From assembly GCF_033842475.1 (NCBI RefSeq), contig NZ_JAWXYB010000018.1, forward strand, positions 248,001 through 312,000: a DNA stretch of 64,000 bases, written 5' to 3'. The notes beneath the pieces were generated by a model. It did not search any database. It was not told where the DNA came from and saw only the letters and a program-made list of their open reading frames with translations. Both the position numbers and the translations under genes were made by a program. The stretch comes from Acidiphilium acidophilum. Lineage in GTDB: Bacteria; Pseudomonadota; Alphaproteobacteria; Acetobacterales; Acetobacteraceae. Shown piece by piece: positions 52,257 to 61,527 of the stretch; position 1 is the first letter of the stretch, and the number at the start of each line of letters is the position of its first letter.

Positions 52257-53212
52257 TGGATTGGAGCGCTGACACTCTTAAGGCCAAGGCGAAGCTATAT
52301 GGTCAGCGCGCCCACGAGCAGCAGATCGAATCAGCTCAGTTCGGGTTTTGGATGAGTTTATGCCTTGAATTACTGGCGCGAGCAGCCCTCGCTAAGCTCC
52401 ACCCTGTTCTCTTGGCCGACCCCCGCGATGAAGGCAACATCCATTATTCTTTTGGCATAATTCCAAAAGGAAATGTTCGGTCGGTTCAGGCTAAAACTGT
52501 ATTTGCCCGATGTTCAATATTTGTCCCCGGATATACGGATAAGATGTCGGCGCATTGTCTCATTCTCGCAGATCGGCGAAATCGCGAACTACATACGGGT
52601 GTGGCGGCTTTCGAAGGCCATGATGCCTCGACTTGGCTACCGCAGACATACGGAGTCATGGAGGTACTCCTAAAATACCTCGACGACGATTTTACTGGTC
52701 TGTTTGGAAATGAACAGGCGCGCGTCGCGCAAATGATGCTGAAAGATCGACGCAGCCAGACAAAGTCGGAAGTTCAGTCGAAGATTGCGGCGGCACGTAA
52801 AGCTTTTGAAACCCTTAACGGGCAAGAAAAAAGCGAACGAGCATCTAAGGCTCAGGAAATGCTGGTTTCGTGGGTGGCCAAAAGTGCTCTGCGTAAGGCA
52901 ACTAAATGTCCGTCTTGCGGGTTTAACGCGGCTCTGTCAGGCGAGTCGCAAAATCGCGGGCCTGTCCAGATCGACGAGGCGGCTGCGACGATTACACGTG
53001 AAGTTCGAGTGCTTCCACACGCCCTTACGTGTCCGACCTGCGGGTTAAAATTGGATGGTTATCAAGAGCTGTTGGAAGCAAATCTTGGTCAGATTTTTAC
53101 TACTGTAGAAGAGGAGGATCCAATCGAGTTTTTTGGCATAGTGCCTGAAGAACACGTTGATGTAGATGCTCTCGTTCGTCGGTATCACGAGGACGAATAC
53201 AACAACGAGTGA
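52256..53212 (+). CDS. Predicted HEPN-like protein with zinc ribbons, partner of the dioxygenase
   Basis: A 318-residue protein that I do not recognise as a named family. Residues about 1-150 are mostly helical (FGFWMSLCLELLARAALAKL near 30-49) and contain LADRRNRELHTG with Arg108 and His113, the R-x4-H signature of HEPN ribonuclease-type domains. A charged helix follows (about 155-210). Two CxxC knuckles, Cys218/Cys221 (KCPSCGFN) and Cys259/Cys262 (CPTCGLKL), can form a zinc ribbon. An acidic tail ends the protein. Composition is A+T-rich compared with neighbours, suggesting transfer. The start overlaps the dioxygenase stop, so the pair is coupled. RNA cleavage or binding in a defence or stress module is inference. 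Confidence 0.72.
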   Translation: MDWSADTLKAKAKLYGQRAHEQQIESAQFGFWMSLCLELLARAALAKLHPVLLADPRDEGNIHYSFGIIPKGNVRSVQAKTVFARCSIFVPGYTDKMSAHCLILADRRNRELHTGVAAFEGHDASTWLPQTYGVMEVLLKYLDDDFTGLFGNEQARVAQMMLKDRRSQTKSEVQSKIAAARKAFETLNGQEKSERASKAQEMLVSWVAKSALRKATKCPSCGFNAALSGESQNRGPVQIDEAAATITREVRVLPHALTCPTCGLKLDGYQELLEANLGQIFTTVEEEDPIEFFGIVPEEHVDVDALVRRYHEDEYNNE

Positions 53213-53294
53213 AATTGGATAGACATACATTGAGGTCACATTGAAGAAGCCTACCACCGTCGGCTGTGATCGCTCCGCTGCCCTCGCAATATGC

Positions 53295-53726
53295 TCAGGG
53301 CAAGCGGGCGAACGGGTCGTGCACGGGTATTCCCAATGGGGCGAAGTGCCGCAGGTTGCGGGTCAGGATCGTCATTCCGTGGTGTTGTGCGGTGGCGGCG
53401 ATGATGATGTCGGCGAAGCCTGGGGCGTGTCCCTGGGCTCGGGCTTGGTCTGATAGATGACCGGCGAGGCGGGCGGTTGGGAGGTCGAACGGGAGGATGC
53501 GGGGCGCGTAGAGGTGGAGTGTGGTTTCGAGCCAGGCGGCGAGGTTGATTGCTTTGCGGGTTGCTCCCTCGCGTTTGGCTTTGGCGATGCCATTCTCGAT
53601 TTCGGCGATCGTGACGGTGGAGAGGAACAAGTCGGCTGAGTGGGCGTGCATCCAGGTGGTCAGTTCGGGCAGGGGAACGCGTGAGGGCGCGGGGGCCGAG
53701 ATGACGTTGGTGTCGACGAGGTACAA
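53295..53726 (-). CDS. VapC-type PIN-domain toxin
   Basis: A 143-residue PIN-domain ribonuclease. The four acidic positions are visible: Asp5 in YLVDTNVISAP, Glu in TVTIAEIENGIAKA, Asp in GHAPGFADIIIAATAQHH, and the closing LTRNLRHFAPLGIPVHDPF. PIN toxins cut RNA, often initiator tRNA or rRNA, when freed of antitoxin. The antitoxin gene lies immediately upstream with a three-base gap, giving a standard pair. Confidence 0.9.
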   Translation of the reverse strand: MYLVDTNVISAPAPSRVPLPELTTWMHAHSADLFLSTVTIAEIENGIAKAKREGATRKAINLAAWLETTLHLYAPRILPFDLPTARLAGHLSDQARAQGHAPGFADIIIAATAQHHGMTILTRNLRHFAPLGIPVHDPFARLP

Positions 53727-53729
53727 TGA

Positions 53730-53972
53730 TCAGAGGCCGCTATCACGGGGTGGGGTGGTGTTGCGGGGTGGGAGATCGGCTTCGTCGAGAGGTGCTGCCA
53801 TCAGCAATTGGCCGAAGGAGGGTACGTGCGAGAGACGTTGCCATTCCGCGAAGCTTAATAGTACGGCCTCGGGTTTGCCGTGGCGGGTGATGATGGCGGG
53901 TTCGCCGCGTACTGCATCGTCCACCATGGCGGACAGGCTGGCCTTGGCGTCGCGAAGCTGGATTTCCCGCAT
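53730..53972 (-). CDS. Phd/YefM-type antitoxin
   Basis: An 80-residue antitoxin from ATG 53972 (a start at 54008 adds 12 residues). It has the Phd/YefM fold signature MREIQLRDAKASLSAMVDDA followed by EPAIITRHGKPEAVLLSFAEW. The C-terminal PLDEADLPPRN segment would wrap the toxin. It is the first gene of the pair and is expected to repress its own promoter. Confidence 0.88.
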   Translation of the reverse strand: MREIQLRDAKASLSAMVDDAVRGEPAIITRHGKPEAVLLSFAEWQRLSHVPSFGQLLMAAPLDEADLPPRNTTPPRDSGL

Positions 53973-54204
53973 GGCCGACTCCGAACAAGATGAGACTACA
54001 ATGGTCATATTTAGGGCTGTGGGCTGGCGCGGGCAAGGGTGATGTTCGGGGCGGCGGCTCGTTACACGCGCATGGCGGGCGGGGCAGGAGGTTGTTGCAA
54101 GGCCATGTCCGACACCGAACGACGCTCAACATGCGGTCGGTTCGGGCCGATCTGGTTGGACCGAGGCAAGCAAGCTTTCAACAGCACTCGGATTCAAAAG
54201 AGTT

Positions 54205-54235
54205 TTTTGCTTCTTTTTTGCAAAAAAGAAGTGCT
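54205..54235. repeat. Single-arm copy of the hairpin repeat (copy e)
   Basis: AGAGTTTTTTGCTTC leads into a perfect hairpin, CTTCTTTTTTG / CAAAAAAGAAG, at 54210-54231, then TGCTTGCC. This equals the right half of copies a-d; no left half is present. It lies downstream of the ABC transporter gene, in an otherwise empty 260-base interval between it and the antitoxin gene. Confidence 0.75.
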
Positions 54236-54269
54236 TGCCTTGCCCTTGCCTTGGTCCCGCGCCGGGCCG

Positions 54270-56132
54270 TCACGCGTCGATTTGCATGGCGCCGGATTGG
54301 CGGCGCCAGAGGCTGGCGTAGATGCCGTTCTGGTTCAGGAGGGAGTCGTGGGTTCCGGTTTCGACGATGCGGCCGGCGTCGAGGATGATCAGGCGGTCCA
54401 TGCGGGCGATGGTGGAGAGGCGGTGGGCGATGGCGATGACGGTGCGGCCTTCCATGAGGCCGGCGAGTTGTTCCTGGATGGCGGCTTCGACTTCGGAATC
54501 GAGGGCGGAGGTGGCTTCGTCGAGCACGAGGATGGGGGCGTCCTTGAGGATGACGCGGGCGATGGCGATGCGTTGGCGCTGGCCGCCGGAGAGTTTGACG
54601 CCGCGTTCGCCGACATGGGCGTCGAAGCCGCGCCGGCCGTCCCAGTCTTCGAGTTCCTCGATGAAATCGAAGGCGTGGGCTTCGCGGGCGGCGTCGATCA
54701 CGTCCTGCATGGAGGCTTCGGGGCGGCCGTAGCGGATGTTTTCGGCGATCGAGCGGTGGAGGAGGGAGGTGTCCTGGGTGACCATGCCGATGGCGCCGCG
54801 CAGGGATTCCTGGGTGAGGGTTTTGATGTTCTGCCCGTCGATGGTGATGCGCCCGGTGGCGGGGTCGTGGAAGCGGAGCAGGAGGTTGACCAGGGTTGAT
54901 TTGCCGGCGCCGGAGCGGCCGATGAGGCCGACGCGTTCGCCGGGTTCGATGGTCAGGCTGAGGTCGTGCAGGACGCCGCCGCGGGCACCCTGGTCGCGGA
55001 TGCGGCCGTAATCGAAGGTGACGTGGTCGAATTCGATGCGGCCCTGGTGGAATTTGAAGGGGGTTGCGTCCGGGGCATCGCCCATCTGGCGGGGTTGGGC
55101 GATGGAGCGCATGCCGTCCTGCACCACGCCGAGGTTTTCGAAGATGGCGGAGATGTTCATGGAGATCCAGCCGGAGAAGTTCGCCATGTTCCAGGCCATC
55201 GGCAGGGCGGTGGCGACGGCGGCGAGGGCGATTTTGCCGTTGACCCAGAGGGCGAGGGCGACGGTGGCGGTGCCGGCGATCATCAGCGCGTTGAGGGTGG
55301 TGAGGGAGAAGATCCAGCCGGTGACCATGCGGGTCTGGCGGCGGAAGATTTTGGTGTGTCTGTCGACGGTTTCCTGGACGAAGGCATCTTCGTCGGCGGA
55401 GCGGGCGAAGAGTTTGACGGTGAGGATGTTGGTGTAGCTGTCCACGATGCGGCCGGTGAGGGCGGAGCGGGCTTCGGAGACGGCGCGGGAGCGTTCGCGC
55501 AGGCGGGGGACGGTGTAGATCATGAGGCCGATATAGGCGAGCAGCCAGGCGAGGATGGGCAGGCCGAGCCGCCAGTCCGCGTGGGTGAGGACGAGGATGG
55601 CGGCGGTGCCGTAGACGATGAAGTACCAGACCGCGTTGGTGGCGGAGACCATGGATTCGCGCAGGGCCGGTCCGGTCTGCATGACGCGGTTGGCGATGCG
55701 TCCGGCGAAGTCGTTCTGGAAGAAGGTCCAGCTCTGGCGGACGAGGTGGAAGTGGTTCTGCCAGCGGATGAGGTTGGTGAGGCCGGGGTTGATGGCCTGG
55801 TTGGTGAAGAGATCCTGCATCAGGCGGGCGCCGGGGCGCAGGAGCAGGACGACGACGGCCATGAGGAGGAGTTCGCGCCAGTGGGTGGCGAGGAGTTGTT
55901 TCGGCGCGGTGTGGGTAAGCATGGCGGTGATCTGGCCGATGAAGAGCGGCAGGGTGAGATCGAGTCCGGCGACCATGATGCCGGAGACGAACAGGCCGAC
56001 GATCAGCCACGGGGCCTGGCGGAGGAAATGGACGTAGAAGCGGACGAGGGCGCGGGGTTCGCCGAGCACCGGCAGGGTGCGGTGAGGCGGGCGGGCGGTG
56101 GGGTTGAGGAGGGATTCGAAAAAGGAGAACAT
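54270..56132 (-). CDS. ABC transporter, fused permease and ATP-binding exporter
   Basis: A 620-residue half-type exporter. The membrane domain (about residues 40-330) has six hydrophobic segments, starting with APWLIVGLFVSGIMVAGLDL. The nucleotide-binding domain has Walker A GLIGRSGAGKSTLVNLLL, Q-loop MVTQDTSLLHRSI, signature VKLSGGQRQRIAIARVIL, Walker B ILVLDEATSALDSE and H-loop IAIAHRLSTIARM. It would work as a homodimer or heterodimer, exporting lipids, peptides or drugs; the substrate is unknown. It stands alone, bracketed by two toxin-antitoxin pairs. Confidence 0.93.
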   Translation of the reverse strand: MFSFFESLLNPTARPPHRTLPVLGEPRALVRFYVHFLRQAPWLIVGLFVSGIMVAGLDLTLPLFIGQITAMLTHTAPKQLLATHWRELLLMAVVVLLLRPGARLMQDLFTNQAINPGLTNLIRWQNHFHLVRQSWTFFQNDFAGRIANRVMQTGPALRESMVSATNAVWYFIVYGTAAILVLTHADWRLGLPILAWLLAYIGLMIYTVPRLRERSRAVSEARSALTGRIVDSYTNILTVKLFARSADEDAFVQETVDRHTKIFRRQTRMVTGWIFSLTTLNALMIAGTATVALALWVNGKIALAAVATALPMAWNMANFSGWISMNISAIFENLGVVQDGMRSIAQPRQMGDAPDATPFKFHQGRIEFDHVTFDYGRIRDQGARGGVLHDLSLTIEPGERVGLIGRSGAGKSTLVNLLLRFHDPATGRITIDGQNIKTLTQESLRGAIGMVTQDTSLLHRSIAENIRYGRPEASMQDVIDAAREAHAFDFIEELEDWDGRRGFDAHVGERGVKLSGGQRQRIAIARVILKDAPILVLDEATSALDSEVEAAIQEQLAGLMEGRTVIAIAHRLSTIARMDRLIILDAGRIVETGTHDSLLNQNGIYASLWRRQSGAMQIDA

Positions 56133-56300
56133 CAGGATTGATTGCGGGGGCGGGGCTGGGCGTCAAGGGAAAAAGATCGGGTGGGGATCACGAGGTTGTC
56201 AGGGGTGGGTTGCGGGGTTCGGGGGGCGGATGACGGTGCGCGGGCGTTGACTGGCGCATTATGACCGGGCATATTTCCGGGTATAGATGTGGAGTGGGTC

Positions 56301-56600
56301 ATGGGGTCGTCGCAGAAGAAGGCTGTTCAGGCGTATCGAAGCCGGCTTGGGGCGCGGGGTCTGGCGCGGTTCGAGGTGGTGGGGTGCGAGGCGGATCGGG
56401 CGTTGATCCGGGCGCTGGCGCGGCGGTTGGCGGAATCGGGGCCGGAGGCGGCGCGGTTGCGGGAAGCGGTCAGTGAGCGGTTGACCGGGGCGGGGGCGGA
56501 AACCGGGGGGATCGTTGCGGCGTTGCGGCGGTCGCCGCTGGTCGGGGCCGATCTGGAGATCGGGCGGGTGCGCGAGGGCGGGCGTGATGTGACGTTCTGA
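56301..56600 (+). CDS. Putative antitoxin partner of the following PIN toxin
   Basis: This 99-residue protein is helical and charged (KKAVQAYRSRLGARGLARFE, then CEADRALIRALARRLAESGP). The C-terminal GADLEIGRVREGGRDVTF looks like a toxin-binding tail. It resembles small antitoxins that precede PIN toxins in Acetobacteraceae, but no DNA-binding fold is certain. ATG 56301 has GGAG six bases upstream. Its TGA overlaps the toxin ATG by one base (TGATG). Confidence 0.7.
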   Translation: MGSSQKKAVQAYRSRLGARGLARFEVVGCEADRALIRALARRLAESGPEAARLREAVSERLTGAGAETGGIVAALRRSPLVGADLEIGRVREGGRDVTF

Positions 56601-57025
56601 TGCGGTATCTGCTCGATACCAATATCATCAGCAATATCACGAGGCCGGTGCCGTCCGACCGGCTGATGGGGTGGATGGCGGCGCGGCATGATGCGGACTT
56701 GTTCATCAGTTCGCTGACGGTTGCGGAGATCAGGCGCGGGGTGCTGGAGATGCCGGAGGGGCGGCGGCGCGATGGGTTGGAGGCGTGGTTCAGTGGGGCG
56801 GAGGGGCCGCAGGCGCTGTTTGCCGGGCGGGTATTGGGGTTCGATGTGGCGGCGGGCTTGATCTGGGCGCGGTTGATGGCCGAGGGCAGGGCGCGGGGGC
56901 ATCCGCGGAGTGCGTTCGACATGATCATCGCAGCGACCGCGCTGGCCAATGATTGCGTGGTGGTGACGGATAATGAGAAGGATTTCGCGGGGATCGAGAT
57001 CGTCAATCCGGTGCGGCGCGGCTGA
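56600..57025 (+). CDS. VapC-type PIN-domain toxin
   Basis: A 141-residue PIN ribonuclease with Asp6 in MRYLLDTNIISNI, Glu in SSLTVAEIRRGVLEM, Asp in SAFDMIIAATALANDCVVVT and the final DNEKDFAGIEIVNPVR. It is translationally coupled to the antitoxin gene. It is only modestly like the PIN toxin at 53295, so the two pairs are not recent duplicates. Confidence 0.9.
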   Translation: MRYLLDTNIISNITRPVPSDRLMGWMAARHDADLFISSLTVAEIRRGVLEMPEGRRRDGLEAWFSGAEGPQALFAGRVLGFDVAAGLIWARLMAEGRARGHPRSAFDMIIAATALANDCVVVTDNEKDFAGIEIVNPVRRG

Positions 57026-57040
57026 GTGCGCTGGCTGGGC

Positions 57041-57075
57041 CTTGTTTTGGTCACAAGAAGAAGGCCTTGCCTGGC
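57041..57075. repeat. Decayed copy of the hairpin repeat (copy f)
   Basis: CCTTGTTTTGGTCACAAGAAGAAGGCCTTGCCT keeps the loop (GTCAC), a partial stem and the outer CTTGCC tail of the family, but pairing is broken. Identification is tentative. The rest of 57026-57249 holds the upstream region of the transketolase gene and no other gene. Confidence 0.35.
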
Positions 57076-57249
57076 TCTGTCCGGCGGGCTCCCTTCACGC
57101 TTGATTGGCTTGAACTCGGGGTGGGGGATGCCAAGGGTATGACGGGGTGGCGGGCTGGATTCACATTCATTCATACTGAATGTATGTAATTTATCTATTG
57201 CCGTGATGGCCGTCGCCCCTTATGAGCTTTCCGCAACAGGAGGAACGAT

Positions 57250-59286
57250 ATGGCCAGCAGCGGCGACCATGCCAGTAATGAAATTGCGCTCGAATTCCAG
57301 AAGAAGGTGTTGTCGCGCCCGATGACCGAGGTGCGGATGATGGCGAATGCCGTCCGCGCTCTGGCGATCGATGGGGTGCAGAAGGCCAATTCCGGTCATC
57401 CGGGCATGCCGATGGGCATGGCGGACGTGGCGACGGTGTTGTGGACCAAGTTCATGAAATACGATGCGGCCGACCCGCATTGGGCGGATCGGGACCGGTT
57501 CATTCTCTCGGCGGGCCATGGCTCGATGCTGCTGTATTCGCTGCTGCATCTGACCGGCTACGAGAATATGTCGATCGAGGATCTGAAGAATTTCCGCCAG
57601 TTGGGCTCGCATACCGCCGGGCATCCGGAGCGCGAGGAGCATCCGGCGATCGAGATGACCACCGGGCCGCTGGGCCAGGGGATTTCGACCGCGACGGGGT
57701 TTGCGCTCGCCGAGAAGATGCTGGCGGCGCGGTTCGGCAAGTCGCTGGTGGATCACCGGACCTGGGTGATCGCCTCCGACGGCGACATGATGGAGGGCGT
57801 GAGCCACGAGGCCTGCGCGATTGCCGGGCATCTGGCGCTGAACAAGATTTGCGTGCTGTACGACGATAATTCGATCTCGATCGATGGCAGTACCGAGATT
57901 GCGATGACCGATGACGTGGTCAGGCGGTTTATCGGGTATGGCTGGGCGGCCAAGCGGATCGACGGGCATGATCCGGTGGCGATCGAGGAGGCGATCAAGT
58001 GGGCGATGCGGAACCGCAAGCCGACGCTGATCGCGTGCAAGACGATCATCGGGTTCGGCGCGCCGACCAAGGCGGGGACCTCGGGCACGCATGGCTCGCC
58101 GCTGGGCAATGACGAGGCCGCGGCGGCGAAGGCGTTGCTCGGCTGGACCGCGCCGCCGTTCGTGGTGCCGGAAGAGGTGCTGACGCCGTGGCGTGCGGCG
58201 GGGGCCAGAGGCGAGGGCGCGCGGCGGGCGTGGCTGAAGCGGCTGGCGGGGAGCAATCGCCGCGCCGAGTTCGATGCCGCGATGGCGAGCGAATTGCCGG
58301 CGGCCTACAGCGAGGCGATGGACGCGCTGCGCGCGAAGATCGCCGAGACCAAGCCCAATCTTGCAACACGGGTGGCGAGCCAGATGGCGCTCGATGCGAT
58401 CGTGCCGGTGGTGCCGGAGATGGTCGGCGGGTCGGCGGATCTGACGCCCTCGAACAACACGTTCGTCAAATCGATGGGGACGTGCCTGCCGGGGGATTAT
58501 TCCGGGCGGTACATCCATTTCGGGGTGCGCGAGCATGGGATGGGCACGACGCTGAACGGGCTGGCGCTGCATGGCGGGCTGATTCCGTATGGCGGGACGT
58601 TCTTTATTTTCTCGGATTACTGCCGTCCGGCGATCCGGCTGGCGGCGCTGATGCGGGCGCGGTCGATCTTTGTGCTCACGCATGACAGTATCGGGTTGGG
58701 CGAGGATGGGCCGACTCATCAGCCGGTGGAGCATCTGGCGTCGTTCCGGGCGATGCCGAACGTGCTGGTGATGCGGCCGGGCGATGCGATGGAGACCGCC
58801 GAGTGCTGGGATGTCGCGATGCATCACAAGGACGGGCCGGTGCTGATGGTGCTGAGCCGCCAGAACATGCCGACCCTGCCGCGCGATCATGGGGCCGAGA
58901 ACTTGTCGGCGCGTGGCGGGTATGTGGTGATCGGGGCGAAGCATCAGCGCAAGGCGACGCTGATTGCGACCGGGTCGGAAGTGGCGATCGCGGTGCAGGC
59001 GCATGAGATGCTGGCGAAAGAGGGCATCGATGTGACGGTGTCTTCGGTGCCGAGTTTCGAGCTGTTCGACAAGCAGGATGCCGGGTATCGGGAAGAGGTG
59101 CTCGGTGAGGCGCCGCGGATCGGGATCGAGGCGGCGGTCGGGTATGGCTGGGACCGGTATCTGGGTGATAACGGCACGTTCATCGGGATGCACAGTTTCG
59201 GGGCGAGCGCGCCTTATCAGAAATTGTACCAGCATTTCGGAATTACTGCCGAGGCCGTCGTTGCCGCTGTGAAGGCGAAACTTTAA
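57250..59286 (+). CDS. tkt: Transketolase
   Basis: Transketolase moves two-carbon ketol units between sugar phosphates with thiamine diphosphate, in the pentose phosphate or Calvin cycle. The 678-residue protein has KANSGHPGMPMGMADVATVL, SAGHGSMLLYSLLHLTGY, GPLGQGISTATGFALAEKML, the ThDP motif VIASDGDMMEGVSHEACAIA with YDDNSISIDG, and in the pyrimidine domain RYIHFGVREHGMGTTLNGLA. CAGGAGGA lies before the ATG. It is the first gene of a tkt-gap-pgk run. Confidence 0.95.
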   Translation: MASSGDHASNEIALEFQKKVLSRPMTEVRMMANAVRALAIDGVQKANSGHPGMPMGMADVATVLWTKFMKYDAADPHWADRDRFILSAGHGSMLLYSLLHLTGYENMSIEDLKNFRQLGSHTAGHPEREEHPAIEMTTGPLGQGISTATGFALAEKMLAARFGKSLVDHRTWVIASDGDMMEGVSHEACAIAGHLALNKICVLYDDNSISIDGSTEIAMTDDVVRRFIGYGWAAKRIDGHDPVAIEEAIKWAMRNRKPTLIACKTIIGFGAPTKAGTSGTHGSPLGNDEAAAAKALLGWTAPPFVVPEEVLTPWRAAGARGEGARRAWLKRLAGSNRRAEFDAAMASELPAAYSEAMDALRAKIAETKPNLATRVASQMALDAIVPVVPEMVGGSADLTPSNNTFVKSMGTCLPGDYSGRYIHFGVREHGMGTTLNGLALHGGLIPYGGTFFIFSDYCRPAIRLAALMRARSIFVLTHDSIGLGEDGPTHQPVEHLASFRAMPNVLVMRPGDAMETAECWDVAMHHKDGPVLMVLSRQNMPTLPRDHGAENLSARGGYVVIGAKHQRKATLIATGSEVAIAVQAHEMLAKEGIDVTVSSVPSFELFDKQDAGYREEVLGEAPRIGIEAAVGYGWDRYLGDNGTFIGMHSFGASAPYQKLYQHFGITAEAVVAAVKAKL

Positions 59287-59323
59287 TCAATCAAACTGAT
59301 GCGTTAACCGGGAGAATGAATTC

Positions 59324-60337
59324 ATGGCTGTGAAAGTCGCGATCAACGGGTTTGGCCGGATCGGCAGGTTGTTGTTGCGGGCGATGATCGAGAGCGGGCG
59401 GACCGACCTCGAATGCGTGCTGATCAACGATCTGGGCAGTGTCGAGGATAACGCGCATCTGTTGCGGTATGACTCGGTGCATGGCCGCTTTCCAGGGCAT
59501 GTCGAGGTCAAGGGTGACAGCATCATCATCACCCATAACGGTCGGGCCTATGCGCCGATCAAGGTTTCGGCGGAGCGCGATCCGAGCAAGGTGCCGTTGC
59601 AGGGCGTCGATGTCGCGATGGAGTGCACCGGGCTGTTCACCAAGCGCGAGGCGGCGGCCAAGCTGATCGAGGCCGGGGCGCGCAAGGTGCTGGTTTCGGC
59701 GCCGGCGGACGGGGTGGATGCGACGATCGTCTACGGCGTGAACCACGATACGCTGACCAAGGAGATGACGATCATTTCCAATGCGTCGTGCACGACGAAC
59801 TGCCTCGCGCCGATGGCGATGGTGCTGCACGAGGCGTTCGGGATCGAGCGCGGATATATGGTGACGATCCATTCCTATACCGGCGATCAGAAGACGGTGG
59901 ATACGCTGCACAAGGACCGTCACCGGGCGCGGGCGGCGGCGCTGTCAATGATTCCGACCTCGACCGGGGCGGCCAAGGCGGTGGGGCTGGTGCTGCCGGA
60001 TCTGAAGGGCAAGCTGGACGGGACCGCGATCCGGGTGCCGACGCCGAATGTCTCGCTGGTGTCGCTCGATGTGAACTTGAAGAAGCATGCGACCAAGGAC
60101 GAGATCAACGCGGCCATGAAGGCGGCGAGCGAGGGCAAGCTCAAGGGGATCATGGGGTATTCGACCGAGGCGCTGGTCAGCTCCGATTTCAACCATGTCG
60201 CTTATTCGTGCAGCTTCGATGCGCCGCAGACCGCCGTGGTCGATCATGCGCTGGCGCGGGTGATGGGCTGGTACGACAATGAATGGGGCTTCTCGAACCG
60301 GATGTGCGACACGGTCGCGTTGTTCGGGTCGCTCTGA
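59324..60337 (+). CDS. gap: Glyceraldehyde-3-phosphate dehydrogenase, type I
   Basis: This enzyme interconverts glyceraldehyde 3-phosphate and 1,3-bisphosphoglycerate. The 337-residue product has the NAD(P) fold [19 protein letters not shown], the active-site Cys in [16 protein letters not shown] and the closing [17 protein letters not shown]. An adenine-binding-loop region reading [19 protein letters not shown] follows the first strand. ACCGGGAGAAT lies upstream. The pgk ATG overlaps its stop. Confidence 0.96.
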   Translation: MAVKVAINGFGRIGRLLLRAMIESGRTDLECVLINDLGSVEDNAHLLRYDSVHGRFPGHVEVKGDSIIITHNGRAYAPIKVSAERDPSKVPLQGVDVAMECTGLFTKREAAAKLIEAGARKVLVSAPADGVDATIVYGVNHDTLTKEMTIISNASCTTNCLAPMAMVLHEAFGIERGYMVTIHSYTGDQKTVDTLHKDRHRARAAALSMIPTSTGAAKAVGLVLPDLKGKLDGTAIRVPTPNVSLVSLDVNLKKHATKDEINAAMKAASEGKLKGIMGYSTEALVSSDFNHVAYSCSFDAPQTAVVDHALARVMGWYDNEWGFSNRMCDTVALFGSL

Positions 60338-61527
60338 TGGCGGCGTACCGGACCCTCGACGGGGTGGATGTTGCGGGGAAACGCGTGCTGATGCGCGCGG
60401 ACCTCAATGTGCCGCTGCGGGATGGGCGGATTACCGACCTCACGCGGCTGGAGCGGCTTTCGCCCACCATCGTCGAATTGTCCGGCAAGGGTGCGAAGGT
60501 GATCGTGCTGTCGCATTTCGACCGGCCGAAGGGCAAACGGGTGGAGAGCATGTCGCTCCGCCCGGTGGCGGGCGCGCTGGGCGAGGTGCTGGGGCGCGAG
60601 GTCGGGTTCGTCGAGGATTGCGTCGGCGATGCGGTGGCCGCGGCGGTCGGGGCGATGCAGGACGGCGATGTGCTCGTGCTGGAGAACACCCGGTTCCACG
60701 AGGGCGAGGAAGCCAATGACGTGGCACTTGCCATGCTGATCGCGACGCATGGCGAGATGTTCGTCAATGACGCGTTTTCCGCGGCGCATCGGGCGCACGC
60801 GACGACCGAGGGGATTGCGCGGCTGCTGCCCTCGTATGCCGGGCGGCTGATGCAGGCGGAACTCGATGCGCTGAATGCCGCGCTCGGCACGCCGCAGCGA
60901 CCGGTGGGCGCGATCGTGGGCGGATCGAAAGTCTCGACCAAGCTCGATCTGCTGACCAATCTGATCACCAAGGTCGATCTGCTGGTGATCGGCGGGGCGA
61001 TGGCCAATACGTTCCTGGCGGCGCAGGGGGCGGAACTCGGCAAGTCGTTGCAGGAGACCGCGCTGCATCCGACCGCGCTGGAGATTCTGGCGGCGGCGGA
61101 GAAACACGGGTGCCGGATATTGTTGCCGGTGGATTTCGTGGTGAGCGAGACCTTCGCCGCCAATCCGCCGACCGAGGTGGTCTCCGCGCGCAATGTGCCG
61201 GCGAACGCCATGGCGCTTGATGTGGGGCCGGCGACGACAGATGAGATCATCGAGGCGGTGAAGGGGTTGAAGACGCTGATCTGGAACGGGCCGCTCGGCG
61301 CGTTCGAGACGCCGCCCTTCGATACCGCGACGATGCGGCTGGCGGCGGCGGTGGCCGAGGCGACCGAGGCCGGGATGATTTCGGTGGGCGGCGGCGGGGA
61401 TACCGTGGCGGCGCTCAAGCAGGCCGGGATCATCGAGCGGATGACCTATGTGTCGAGCGCGGGCGGTGCGTTTCTGGAATGGATGGAAGGCAAGGCGCTG
61501 CCGGGGGTTGCGGCGCTCGCGGCCTGA
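60337..61527 (+). CDS. pgk: Phosphoglycerate kinase
   Basis: Pgk transfers phosphate between 1,3-bisphosphoglycerate and ADP. The 396-residue protein has [19 protein letters not shown] with the substrate-binding motif, [18 protein letters not shown], the hinge region [18 protein letters not shown] and nucleotide site [17 protein letters not shown] with [15 protein letters not shown] 60337 overlaps the gap stop (TGATG); a frame from 60283 lies inside gap. It ends one base before the convergent mntH stop. Confidence 0.96.
   Translation: MAAYRTLDGVDVAGKRVLMRADLNVPLRDGRITDLTRLERLSPTIVELSGKGAKVIVLSHFDRPKGKRVESMSLRPVAGALGEVLGREVGFVEDCVGDAVAAAVGAMQDGDVLVLENTRFHEGEEANDVALAMLIATHGEMFVNDAFSAAHRAHATTEGIARLLPSYAGRLMQAELDALNAALGTPQRPVGAIVGGSKVSTKLDLLTNLITKVDLLVIGGAMANTFLAAQGAELGKSLQETALHPTALEILAAAEKHGCRILLPVDFVVSETFAANPPTEVVSARNVPANAMALDVGPATTDEIIEAVKGLKTLIWNGPLGAFETPPFDTATMRLAAAVAEATEAGMISVGGGGDTVAALKQAGIIERMTYVSSAGGAFLEWMEGKALPGVAALAA

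Noticed and set aside
57220-59235. Long open frame on the strand opposite transketolase
   Set aside because: It is Arg/His/Pro-rich with no domain pattern, an expected shadow of a high-GC gene on the other strand.
59324-61527. gap-pgk beside tkt as evidence of a Calvin cycle operon
   Set aside because: The same trio is common in heterotrophic alphaproteobacteria; no RuBisCO or phosphoribulokinase gene is in the window.
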